A stretch of 64,000 bases of DNA from Naganishia liquefaciens (lineage: Eukaryota; Basidiomycota; Tremellomycetes; Filobasidiales; Filobasidiaceae): contig BLZA01000010.1 in NCBI GenBank assembly GCA_013423385.1, forward strand, positions 1-64,000, read 5' to 3'. Within the stretch, counting starts at the first letter, position 1. Every line of letters starts with the position of its first letter. Made by a program: the position numbers and the translations under genes. Below the pieces are notes generated by a model. The model did no database searches, was not told the origin of the DNA, and saw only the letters and a list, made by a program, of their open reading frames with translations. This document shows, one piece after another, positions 11,031 through 22,800 of the stretch.

Positions 11031-11063
11031 TAAGGCATTCAATTGTTGATCTTGGCTTGACAG
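11031..11063. repeat. Third, partial copy of the hairpin terminus
   Basis: AAGGCATTC..TTGTTGATCTTGGCTTGACAG repeats the last ~32 bases of the right arm, 30 bp further on and in the same orientation. It suggests a tandem or nested copy of the same repeat family. Confidence 0.7.
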
Positions 11064-13314
11064 TACCGTTGCTCGCGGTCGGTCACGTATGAGGGAGGCG
11101 GGGAATGGGAAATTTCCATGCGGTTGAAGGACAAATCAGTGCTGTCGATTATCACAGAGCTGTCTGGCAAGTCGTCTTGCTCTGCACTTCGCGTAGCTAC
11201 GGGCATTGGTTTGTTCTTCTCTCCTGTCGACATGACCTCGCTCCATGTTTCGAAGGTTTCCGAAGCTGTAGCCAACGTAGGGTCGACGCTTGAAGCAGCA
11301 GCGTGATGAGAATTGCCATCTGAGAATCAGAGATCTTCGGTCAACATCCTCGTTAGGCCTTCATTCATGGCATTCTCTATCTATGAGGGTCTGCAATTCT
11401 CGGGGACCGCCTCCATGTACCTCTCTACCAAGATAAATGCTTGCGTCTATCATTACTGCTCTGAAAAGAATCACATGAGCAGGTCTGAGGCAGGATGCTT
11501 TCGTCCTCAGCTTTGTAGGAGATTGTATGGTAGAGCGAAGGATCACGGAAAGAACGGAAATGTATCTGCTTGCAGAGCGTGATGACTATCAGCTGACAAA
11601 CATCCCCTTTGGTTGTGCAGAGGCTTACCTCTTCTTCCGCATCCTGGGCGTCGACGCAATGCATCATGTAAATCCCAGACGGATCGACGCAAGACCCGTG
11701 GCATTCTCAGAGTCGGCTCAAAATGAGAAATCTTGCAGGGCAGGCCCGAGAAGCTATATCTCCACTCTAGTGACCACTTTCATCAAGGTAGGCCTCTAGG
11801 ACTTGCACTTCCTTGCGTTATGAGCAGGTTGACGCGTCATTCAAGAAGGGACAAGGAGGGACAAGAAGGGAATATGATTGCTACTGCAGACAGCAGAGTT
11901 TACACTGACATACGACAAACGAATGACGACTTCTGCTAAACCGCGCATTGTATACAGCGAAAATGCAGAACTATGTAAGATGCATTGTCGATGCTCAATC
12001 TTCATGAAGGCTGGACGGAATCTGAGCACACCGAGAATGTATGAGTCACATATCCACAGAAACCAATTCGGAGCGATGATCAACACAAGAGCGCTCCACC
12101 TTTGGCAGCTGAAAGCCATATCTGATACTCATCGGCGTTTATAGTCGACTCCAAGGCCGTTAATTGGCGCCCCGTACTAAAAAGCTTTACAGTATCGTCT
12201 TTTTCTCTGATCAACAATTCAAGGTAGCTGCGCATTAGCTCATCTCGCGTCTCTGAGCAAGCCTCGCAGGATTTGAGCGTGACTCACAAAGAGGACATGC
12301 ATTGAGAATAACTTATCTTCGCAAGGTCCCTGACTGTTCAAACTTCGGTCGATGAAAGCCTAAGTAAGTTCCTAGTCGTAATCATACACATATAGGAGTC
12401 TACATGAGATTGAAGTTAACAATGCATTTTTGGCTAACATGCTAGGTCTATTTGCTTTGATTCTGCTCCGCCTGAGACGGGCCCCATTGGCGGTCGAAAT
12501 ATCACAGTAATTTCAATTAAATTCCGACGACCTCCGGAGGCAAATCATATCGCCCAGCAGCTGTCTTCAAGCGACTCTCTTGTCATAGTGGTGCACAATG
12601 AGGCCGTTCTAGAGATCTCGGCGGCGGCTGTTACGACATTCCTCGTTCCCATTGAGCGCTACAAAGTTTCGATGCGTCGTCGGAGTGGTATTACAACTAC
12701 CGCCCGCGGGCCAATCGCCCAATGAAGAAGTCAAGTTCCGAAGAGCCTAAGAGCAGTGCCAGATGAGATACATGTCCGCTCGGCAGCATGACCTCTCCAA
12801 GCCCCCAGCTTATCACCTATGCACCTGATCGAATGGCGCAGAGCGTTAATGCATATTTATTCGCAGGGTACCTTTCGTCGAGAACTGATCCGCAAAATTT
12901 CCGGAAATCCCTCACACTGCTTTCCACCACAGGGTTCCAGAATGGCCACCAGAGTCCGTCAATTCAAGGAAGAGAGACTCGTCAGACGTCACAAGAGGAG
13001 AAGGGAACTCGACAGCGACGTCAACGACCGCTGCCTATCGGCGCTGCTCCGCCGACCAGCGAGTAGGCTCGAAAGCTTCCGCCGCGGAGATCTCCGCCGC
13101 GTCTGAGACAGGAAGACGAACGGGAGTCGGGTTGAGCGTTCGCGGTTGAGTGAGCCAATCGCGGACGGCAGGTTGGAGGTTGGCTACTCGAGCCGCGAGA
13201 ACCGACTGTCGAACGGTGCATAATAAGACCAAATCATCCAACACTACTTGTTGGTCCATTTCGACGATATCGATTCTCCTGGTCCACGCGATTGCAGCTT
13301 CCAGAACTGACAAA
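11064..13314. other. No confident gene; possible decayed membrane-protein gene on the minus strand
   Basis: No complete gene can be built here. On the minus strand at about 12060-12110 a short stretch reads ALVLIIAPNWFLWICDSYI. This weakly recalls the 'LxxxAPxFxAAxxY' region of RTA1-like fungal membrane proteins. Lower on the same strand (11039-11275) is a polar 78-codon frame that would suit a cytoplasmic tail. The pieces between do not connect convincingly, so this may be a degenerate gene or chance. On the minus strand at about 13035-13310, a stretch with balanced amino-acid use but no good start may also be chance. The rest, including 12150-12780, shows nothing clear. Confidence 0.2.
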
Positions 13315-14841
13315 ATGCCCCGACGAATCTTGGTTTCATTTGGAGTCGACGTGGATGCCGTGGCTGGATGGTAAGTTGCCTGTGGATCTCTGCAGTCTCG
13401 TGGCATGAAGACACCTTCGCAGGCTCGGCTCATACGGCGGTGAGGATTCCCCCGGCGATATCTCAAGGGTAGGTTGCGGGACCGCATTCCAAGCTCTTTG
13501 AGCCGGGATTGACATCTGTTGCAACAGGGTATGTTTGCCGGAGAAGTGGGGACACCCCGGCTTTTGAAGCTATTCAAGAAGTACGGCATCAAGACCACAT
13601 GGTTCATCCCTGGTACGACTACCTTCTAAGGGAGGAATCAGTCTCTGAATCGTTTTGCCCACAAGGCCACAGCCTAGATACGTTTCCGGAACAGATGGCG
13701 GCCGTTCGGGATGCAGGGCACGAGATGTGAGTGCAGCCTCGATATAACGGCATAGGTCTGATCATCATTGCATCAAAGTGGACTGCACGGCTACTCCCAT
13801 GAAGTAAGACGTTTTGGCTACAGCCTGAGCGACAGCTGATCTCCCCCATAGAATCCGACGTCAATGACGATGGAGCAGCAGCGCGATATTTTGGAGCACA
13901 CTTTTGCGCAACTCACAGAGTTCTGCCATGGGAAACGGCCAGTTGGATCGGTCGCTCCTTGGTGGGAGGTTTCGAAGGAAGGGACGAACATGCTTCTGGA
14001 CTTCGGAATCCGATACGGTGAATACGATTCCTCGTAGTCATTGTCTGAAACCGGTGCTAAGTAGAGAGCGTAGACCATAGCAACATGGCTCACGATTGCC
14101 AGCCATATTGGTTGCGTGATCAGGACACGTGGACCAAGATCGACTACAAAGCTTCCGCCAAAACTTGGATGAAACCGCTGGAAAGGGGCAACGAGACGGG
14201 TATGGTAGAGATTCCGGCTTCATGGGATGTAAGTCAATCTCTTGATGATCGTCGCACGCAGTCTGTATTTACGCGCGCGAAACAACAGCTCGATGACCTT
14301 CCTCCTTTGAGTACGTCGCGGTAGACCGCACCGCTACCTGTTGCTAACAATACCGGTGGCCATCATTACTGTAGTGTTCAGTGAGTACAGTTGGGATGAG
14401 TGCTTATTCGGCTCAGATGAACTGATTGCCGCCATAGTCAAGGATTCGGCTAACAGTCACGGATTCGTCGATGTCCGAGTGATTGAGCAGAAATGGAAAG
14501 ACATGTTCACTTATTTCTACCGGTGCGTCGCAGTTTCGCATCACGCTACTCAGTGCAGTGTCCTGATGAGGAATTGCCATAGAGAGGAGACGGAAGGGTT
14601 TTGCTTCCCCATCACAATTCATCCCGATGTATCCGGTCGTCCTCGTAAGCGATTCTGGAGGGTGCCTTGTCCTGTCCTAACAGTACTCTCAAAACCAGAC
14701 GTACTTTTAATGTTGGAGCGTTTCATCGAATTCGTTAATGAACACGATGGCGTCGAATGGGTGCCTATGGTTGATATCGAGAAGGACTTCCGGCAGCGAA
14801 CGCCTGTTCCACAGGGAGCGAGGATGCCTAAAGAACTGTAA
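13315..14841 (+). CDS. NodB-family polysaccharide deacetylase (PuuE/PgdA-like, cytosolic)
   Basis: Twelve exons give a 303-residue protein: 13315-13370, 13423-13468, 13528-13612, 13666-13726, 13779-13803, 13852-14017, 14074-14228, 14289-14310, 14375-14380, 14438-14522, 14583-14644 and 14699-14841. The frame closes exactly. NodB-fold signatures are visible: SFGVDVDAV at the N terminus (first motif with Asp), HGYSHE (metal His pair), VAPWWE (third motif) and TIHPDVSGR (catalytic His region). There is no signal peptide, which fits the intracellular PuuE/HpPgdA-like branch rather than secreted chitin deacetylases. That branch acts on C-N bonds (amide or deacetylation chemistry); the substrate is unknown. 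It is convergent with the transcription factor gene. Oddity: a 6-nt exon (14375-14380). Confidence 0.85.
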
Positions 14842-15200
14842 AAAGCAATGAGAGTAGGCTTGTCAACATTTGTGATTAGGCGAGACCGAGTGATCAACTT
14901 GTACAATTTAACGTGATGAACACGAGTTTCAGACTGGAGTCGTCTACTGCAGTGCGCCCCTGGTCTGGGTTCGCGGATGTCAGCTGCCAACGGCAGTCCG
15001 CTCCGCGGAGTCGATGTCAAGAAGACGGATCGGTAGCTTTGTGCCGTGTCTGAGTTTGCTCCGCTTGAGAGTCATATTGGCCTGGGCCTGCTTTTGGCCG
15101 AGCATAATTCCGCAAGAAGCCGATTCCAGACATACGAGAAACTGCATATAATAATCATGCTCGAGGACACCAATACAACGAATCTTCCCGCCTTCTAACC
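14842..15200. other. Convergent intergenic region
   Basis: 359 bp between the stop codons of the deacetylase (plus) and the transcription factor (minus). No gene seen; presumably both 3' UTRs. Confidence 0.6.
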
Positions 15201-18187
15201 CTATTGTCTGAGGTAGTCCTGATCGGATTGCATGTAGTATCGCAAGAGCGCTTGCGTCGAAGGATCTGTCAATCCCAGCTCTACTGGAGCCTGATTTGCC
15301 GGACCTGCCGGAACATCGTTGGGAGGTATTCCTGCACGTTGAGTGAAACCTGGCGGCGGGTCAAAGTACCCATGGTTGATGCCGTGCTGCCAAGGGTCGA
15401 TGTCGGGAAAGTAAAGCTGTTCCAGACTCTCACGGGGGAAAGAGTGCCTGAATGAATGCATTAGTGGGCGTCACGAGACCTGTGATTATCACATACCCCA
15501 TGACTTCCGGGATATACGCATTTTCTTGTGCGGATAAGAGCTGTATTGGCGGACTGGGATTCTGTCCAAATTGAGGCGGCGAGTAGAAGCCTTCAAGAGG
15601 TGTCGTCAAGTACTGCTCTTCTGGATAGCTTGAAGGTAGGAACGGATATAATACTGGTTCCGCTGCGGGCTGCCTGATCGAGACGCCTTGGGCAATCGTC
15701 ATTGGTGAAGAAGACAGTTCAGGCCGACGGACAGATTGATCGGAAATGCTCGACTGCTCTGAGATATTGACGTGCATCTGCCGCGTAGTTTGCGCCTCGT
15801 TATCATGTTGGATAAACGCCCCTAAAAAGTCAAACTGAATGGGCTCCTGCTTGGCAGGAAGCACATGCCCCACAGGTGCCCGCTCCGGAGTCCCCTGCAT
15901 CTTGGCGCCATACTCAACAAGGAGATTCTCGAGAAGCCTCTGTTTTTGTTGGCCTGCTGGCCAACTGACGGCCATGTAGCCCATCAGGCGAATGCAGTCT
16001 TTGGCACGATTGAGAGCATCGGCTTTGCGTTTTGGCGTCTTGTTGCTGACGAATGCGAGAAGATGAGTCGTTCCTGCGACGAAGCAGCATTGCAGGGCAG
16101 TCGGCGGGCAGAATCGCAGATCATGGTGCCGATGCCAAGTCTGTAATAAATTCACGATATGCAAGGCGGCTCGATCACAGTGCTAAAGTCTGTCAGGATC
16201 TGTCACAACGCGCAGGGAGGACGACTGGGACTGACCTTGATAGCCAGCTGTGCATTGTATCCCTCTTGCTCGGGCTTTGGCGGGTTCCCGGGAAGCCTTG
16301 CGGTAGGTCGGTAGAATGGACGATGTAAAAGCACGCTCAGCCACGACCAGCTGAGATGCATCATCAAAATGTGTGGCAATAGGTTCTTTGTCGAATGGCT
16401 AGTGATGACGAGATGCGGCGGGAGTTGCTCGTACCAAGTCGTAAGGGAGAGACTGCGATATATCAGCGATTGAAACAGCTGAGACACCGCAGCGGCAAAT
16501 GTGCCTACCTAATTTCGCTGATGACGCCCGTACTGGCGAGTGACGGGAGATCCGCTNNNNNNNNNNNNNNNNNNNNNNNNNNNNNNNNNNNNNNNNNNNN
16601 NNNNNNNNNNNNNNNNNNNNNNNNNNNNNNNNNNNNNNNNNNNNNNNNNNNNNNNNNNNNNNNNNNNNNNNNNNNNNNNNNNGGGGGGGGGGGTGAGAGT
16701 CGCTCCACCTCTAGGTGTCGACGGCAGCACTTACAGAGTATTCATTATTTTTGCCCCGATCTCCATCAACTTTACCGTCTCCACGAACGCGGAGCTAATG
16801 TACGTTGGCTGCGATTTGAGCTGGACGTCGCGGTCGGTTACGGTGTCGGGCGTCCAGACCAGGGCATCGAGTTGCTCGTCAACAGTGGGTATAGGGGTAC
16901 TGTGCGACGTCAGTGTCAGTGTGGCTCTCGGCCGACCGGAGCCACATACGTATGCTCGGGAATATTGACGGGACGTCCGACATATGGTGCCCAGACGCCT
17001 TCTTGAACGACTGCGGTCCAGAAGGTGACGTTGCGCTATGGGATAATGTGAGTGGCTAGACTTGAATCGGGCAACCTGACATACCTCTCGCGCCTGGACC
17101 TCTGTGAGCTTTCCCGATTTGACCATTGGAGCATTGTCAATGTTGAGTCCGACTGCACGGACTATCAGTCCAAACCCGTCTGGAGACTGCGCGCAGACTT
17201 ACGAGCGAGAGCGCATCTCAACGCCATGCCCATATACAGCCAACCTATATTATGCTCTGCCGCCGTAGAGTGATAACTTGCGAGATGCAGCAAGGCCTGT
17301 ACTGTTGCCACTGTCGGAGTCGTGCCTTCCTGCTCTACGTGATTCTTGGCTTCGACGGCGAATCTATTGCGCGTGCTGTCAAGCCGGAGATAAGGATTAT
17401 CGGAGAAGCAGAGGGCGATGGCGAGTATTGCGTTGTGAAGCATGGGGGAATAGTGCGGTGTCTTGGGAGCCGGCGGTGAACTGTAGAGCGCGATCTGCAT
17501 GTCTTCGCGAAAGAGAATGGGATGTGTGCGCTGACCCCATGATGCATAGTACCGAAAGAATCGGTCGACAGCGAGATCGTGTTCCTGCTCGGTGAGCGGA
17601 ATCTCGGGCGGCAAGTACTTTCGGAAGCCCGGAGCGGCGCACTCGGGACTCTCTACGGTCGGCGACAGCCTCGTCTGGGGATTTGAAATGCTGAGATGGC
17701 GGAATGCGGACGTCGGGCCGTAAACCTGGAAATCGCCCGTTTCGTTTTCGACCAGGTGTGTCTGCGGCCATTCCGCATCCTCATCCCCGTCTCGGCCGTC
17801 CTCCTGACGCTCTTCTGGTCCCGACTTGACCGTCTCGACGCCGTCCCGTGCATGTCCCGGATCGAGCCCGTGATCCCTCAAGCGCTTCTCCAAGTCGGCG
17901 ATCCGCGTCTGCAGGGCTTCAACTTGCTGTCGGGAGATGGGCTTGCGCAGGTCTTCGCGCGAGTCCCAGCAGCAGTCGTCCTTGTACACCTTGCACGTCC
18001 CGCACTCTGGATGTACGCCGTCGCACTTTACCCGTCTGGGCCGACGACCAGCATCAGCATCGTGAGACGGCCTCACCGCGCGACGCAGCACGCCAACTCA
18101 CCTCCGGCGACAGTTCTCGCACGCCTTGCCGACATTGTGCCGGCGCTTCTTTCCCTCGGGCGCTACGTGCTCCTGTCTTGTCGTCAT
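15201..18187 (-). CDS. Zn2Cys6 fungal-specific transcription factor (NirA-like layout), interrupted by assembly gap
   Basis: Starts at 18187 (MTTRQEH). The binuclear zinc cluster spans the first intron: CENCRRRR then VKCDGVHPECGTCK, with six Cys in the expected spacing. A coiled-coil linker follows (QVEALQTRIADLEKRLRDHG). The fungal-TF middle homology region includes FFRYYASWGQRTHPILF, HNAILAIALCFSDNPYLR, WLYMGMALRCAL, VGRPVNIPEH and HLSWSWLSVLLHRPFYRP, and the tail is Pro/Gln-rich. Exons seen: 18187-18102, 18035-17203, 17161-17085, 17035-16950, 16899-16735, then after the gap about 16480-16238, 16187-15493 and 15442-15201. Length and layout suit NirA/XlnR-type regulators, nuclear. It lies 1.7 kb downstream of the lamA stop and on the same strand, so it is a candidate pathway regulator (inference). 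Confidence 0.85.
16557..16682. other. Assembly gap (126 N) next to a G homopolymer
   Basis: 126 undetermined bases followed by an 11-G run (16683-16693). The gap falls in an intron or intron-exon boundary of the Zn2Cys6 gene, so one exon may be missing or mis-sized. Confidence 0.99.
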
Positions 18188-19881
18188 GGCATCGTCGGGG
18201 CGGAGAGTGGTGGTATGTTGAGGACAGGCGATAGGATGGGATACCATGACCCGTCGTCGCCCCTGTGTTATCTCTCTCCTTTGCCTCTGCGCTGCCCTGC
18301 GGTGCCCCGGCGCGTAATTGCCCGCAAAATCCGAAATTCGAAATGCGAAATCCGATTTCTCGCGGAAAAAGCAGCGGCGATGGCGATGGCGAGAGGAGCA
18401 TAGAAAGGGGGCCATGGGTGCAGAGCTCGGGGCAGGGGAGATGGCATCGTGGAATGCATGCATGGCCGCAAGGCACAATGCTGTCTAGGTGTTCTATATT
18501 ACGTCCCCCCGGACCAGTTGCCAGCCTCGAATTACGGCCGCGCTCACAATAACATCAGTCAATAGCCTAGAGCGGGTAGGTACTGCCAACACAATCCCGC
18601 CATTCCGTTCGTCGCACCATCATCTTTACCGTGCTCAGGCCGCGCATGGGAGCGCACTCCGCGTAGATACTCGTCAACGCTTGCCGGCAGTTAAAGTTCC
18701 GCATTTCGGGCAAGGGCGGCAATCTGAACGTTCGTTAACAGCGCAATCTTGTACACTTGCCGTCGCACGGGCGCGGTGCGTTCTCGTCGTCGTCGAGGAC
18801 GATCGCCGCTTCGGCACTGCCACATTGTCGGACAGAAGCTTCTCGTCGAGTTGCTTCTTCGCTTTCGCAATCGTTCTGAAGCCAGCCGGTGAACGGGTCT
18901 TGATGCATGTGCAGCGCTGCCATTTAGAATGAAGCCCGGACCGGACCCTTTGTGATAGAATAGTGTGAAGTCGTGCGAGCGCAAGCCCGCAAATCTACCA
19001 TGCCACGTTTCCACCACGTATCTCAGGCTTAGACTTTAGAGTATCAAGGACTTCGCACTTTGGCCCGTGACAAGTAAGGGGCAGTGAGCAAGGCTGTTCG
19101 ACTGGGCTGTAAAAAGGGATGGCGCTTATCCAGATGAATGAGTCTCAGATGCCTTTGGTTGGTCAACAAAAGAATCGTCGGCTAAATATCACAACGTTAA
19201 GCAAGAGTCACCGTCACTTTCATCGTAATGACAGTCAAGAAAATGTACTGATCCAATGGCGCAATAGCATCGCAAATCCCCATGTTGACATATAGTTCGA
19301 TAACCTCTTCAGGGCAGACGCATACAGCATATTCCACCCGGGACCACGCTCGTAACGCTGCTCTTCTATATCCCCGTCAGCAGCCGAGTACCTACTTTGA
19401 CGCCATGTTCAACTCTTACCGGACTTCTCACTTCTTAGCGGCCTGATGTGGTAACAGAAGCGAGATTCAGCAGTGTCACATCCCTAGCGCAATCATCGGA
19501 GCCTATCGTATCGAAACGTCTTCCGGGAAGTGAAAGAGCCCGATGCATTCTTTCCTCCACGCTTGCGGTTTACTCACTGATCGAACCGGCCCTCCTCATG
19601 TTGCAGGTTCCTCATCTGTCGGATGATTTCGTCTTCAACTTTCGCGGATCGTCCTGCATAGGGACCCGCTTGCAAGCCTATCACGCGGAAATCTTTTCCA
19701 AGGACGATTGTCGCCATGACTACGGGCCTGGTTGATCAAGCTTGGTCTTGAGATAGCTTCCTCTACGTGGCTACCGATATGAAAGGCAGATGACAGGCGG
19801 TAAGGCAATGCGACTTGCTTCTCCCTCAGTTTCTGGCCCGTGAAATGTTTGTGTATGTTGTATAGCTAGTACAACCCATCT
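18188..19881. other. Intergenic: promoter side of the Zn2Cys6 gene, 3' side of lamA
   Basis: About 1.7 kb with no supported gene. The part next to 18187 should hold the transcription factor promoter. A GC-rich stretch at 18700-18900 gives open frames on both strands, but none has splice or family support. Confidence 0.5.
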
Positions 19882-22800
19882 TCATGCCCTCACGCTCATG
19901 ATCGTCTGCCCCGGCTCAAACAGACCACCCGTTTTGCCTTGGATCTTGGCGACTATGCACCCATCCATGCTTTCGTCCGCACGTACCGCTGAGTTGCCAG
20001 ATAACACGGGGGGTCAGTACAAGATACTCCGTGCCAAACAAGAGAATACTCACGGATCTCCATCTTCATTGCCTCCAATATCGCTAGTGTTTGTCCGTTC
20101 TTGACGGTATCTCCGACAGCCACCAGAACCTTCCAAAGACTAGCAGTAAGGGGGGAAACGAGGTCCAGGAGGGTAACACCTATGGACGAATAGTCAGTCG
20201 TGCACTTGGCAACGTCACAATCCCACCTACCGTCCGTTTCGACAGCATTCTCCGATTCGGCGATCGCCTCCGCTGCCTTGCGTTCTCTCCACTGCTGCAA
20301 GAGAACGTTCTCACGCTCGCCCTCCGCCTTACCAGCCGCGTTCCGGCCCGTCATGAACTGCTTGGTCTCGGCTTCGATCGAGCTTAAGAACTCTTTGTGC
20401 GCGGCCGGATCGAATGCGGTTTCTTCCATCTCGAAATGGTGACGTCCTGTCTTGAAATCCTCGTAACACTTGTCGAATTCCTCTTGATTGACTTCGTAGA
20501 ATTGGACTTGGTCAAAGTTGTTGAGGAGCCATGGTTTAGTGAAGCCTGGCTTGACTGCATATGCCTAAGTCAAAAGGTCAGCACAGGTTCGTGCATCGTC
20601 AATTCAGCGCACGCACATCCCATGCTGCTATTGTCCTGCCGCAGAATTGATAACCACCTGGAGAGGCCATGGGATAGACTAAAAGCATATATTGTGAGCG
20701 GCATACCCAACACCATACCGATTCATACTCACTGACTAGCAACGGTCCACCTAAGCCGACGGTACCTTCCGGTGTGAATGCTCTGACGGGATTGTATTTT
20801 TGCGCCACATAGATTAACCTGCGGAGGGAGACACTAAATAAACATCCGGTGCGCTCTCGCGGTGCATGTGATGCCATACCTTGGGTCCAAAGGTAGCAGA
20901 AGGGGTGTTCCAGCCAAGAAGCTGACTTCTACAACAAGTCTGTAAGATGACAAACTGTCAGAACACCCACTCGTGTTCTTCGCGCTCCGTGGCAAACATA
21001 CTGGGGACAGGCGACGAGAGACTTCGCAGCCGTCGCGGCGTCTTTTACTCCATTCGCCTTGGCGATGTATTCCATGTTGCTTGGAAGATAGACAGCAGAG
21101 TCACGAACGGTAGCGGCATAGTCCGCAACAGCAGCCTTAGACACGGGATCATCGAGCAAGATTGGGAAACGGAAGATCCGGCTGGGCAGGGGTTCGAGAT
21201 TGGCGGCAACGGTCTGCTCCAATGCAATGAGTCTCCGTAAAAGATCCTTCTGTGTTATTCGCAAAGGGTCGAACTGAACATTGTAGGCTGGGGCAGGCGA
21301 GAATCCATCAGCGATGTCTTTCCGTAGATGGAAAGGAAAGCGTACCTCGAGTGGTGTTCGTGACGGCCACGAATCCGTCAAAGGCGTCAGCTTCTAAACG
21401 AGCTGTGACTTGCTGAATGTGGGAACGCGTCATGACATCCGCTGTCATCGGACCATACGTGACCTGAATGCTGCAATCACCGCCCTAAAGACATACAGTG
21501 AGCGGCGCTAGTTTCGACAGCGGATATAATGCTCACCTGTCTAAACTTGACTTGCACTGTGCCCTTGTCCTCATCAGCCGCGATCTCATGCAAGATTGTT
21601 TCGTCCCAATAGTCGCCGACGCTGATATCCAGGGCTTTCACTGTCGACGGATCCATCTTGCCGGACACTATTGCTTGGACGTCTTGGATGAATGATTCCG
21701 TACGTTGTCTGATTGCCAATGCCGAGTCCCAGTCGATCCTCTTGAAGAGAATAGTATCGCCTGGCCGGCACTGGCCCATTCGCCACAAGTCCGAGCGCAC
21801 GACCGTCGTCGTCGTTGCAAGACCCCCAGCCATAGGAGCATCCTGTGAGAGATAGTGTGAGCTTATCATTTTCTTCTAGCTTCGGATGCTTCGACATACG
21901 AGTGGCAGGAGCACACCATCATCGCCGTTGAAGTTTAACGATCCGAGCACGTACGGCTCATCGATGATGTTAGAACCGTGAGATCCGGACTCCTTGAAGT
22001 CTGTCACGGGCGCCCAGTCCAAGCGAGGACCGAGGAGGCGGTACCCGCTTCGTGTGGCATTATGAGATATCTTCCATCGAGTCTCATACAGCTTCTTGCG
22101 GTCTAGATGCAAAAGTCAGTGAAAGTCGTGTCCATCACCACATACAAGACTTGCCATCTTCTGTCACAAATTCGGGCTCATCGTGGGGTCCAGGCATAAC
22201 ATACAACGTCCAATCCTTTTCAAAAAAGGCATCAAGGCGAAGGTGTGCGGGTATCGTTGCATGAGTCTGCTCTGAAGCCCATTCAGCGGATTTCAGGTCA
22301 AGATCGAGCGAATCGTTGGGAGCAAGTTGACGTCCTTGGTATCCACCGAGCCCTAGTGTTGATGTTGTGCTCTTCGAGCCGAGGTATAACGGAATGCCGG
22401 GTAGTCCTCCTTTGACTGCGATGTATGTTCGACATCCTGCTGTCGCTTTGCCCACCTTCAACCTGGCCCCGGCAGGGACAACGATTTTCGTGTACATGTC
22501 AACCGGCTTGGAGTCCACATATACCTCGCAAACAGCCCCGGTCACCGCGATCACGCCAGCCACATTGAATTTCAATTCGGGGCCCATCAAAGTGACCTCT
22601 AGTCCTTCGGTCCCTTCCGAGTTACCGACGAGGATGTTCGCAAGCCGGAAAGACAACGGGTCCATAGGACCAGCTTCGGGAATTCCGTGGCCAACTCCAA
22701 GGCGGGCGGGCAGATCCTGAATGGTCGTGTAGGTTCCCGCTGAGACAACGTCAATAGTGCATGGCCGATATTCCGACTTGAACTCTTCGCTGCTCAAAAA

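Noticed and set aside
12060-12110. RTA1-like membrane gene
   Set aside because: Only one short motif resembles the family, and neighbouring segments could not be connected. Kept only as a low-confidence remark.
16505-16730. Frames spanning the N gap
   Set aside because: They consist mostly of undetermined residues and cannot be evidence for a gene.
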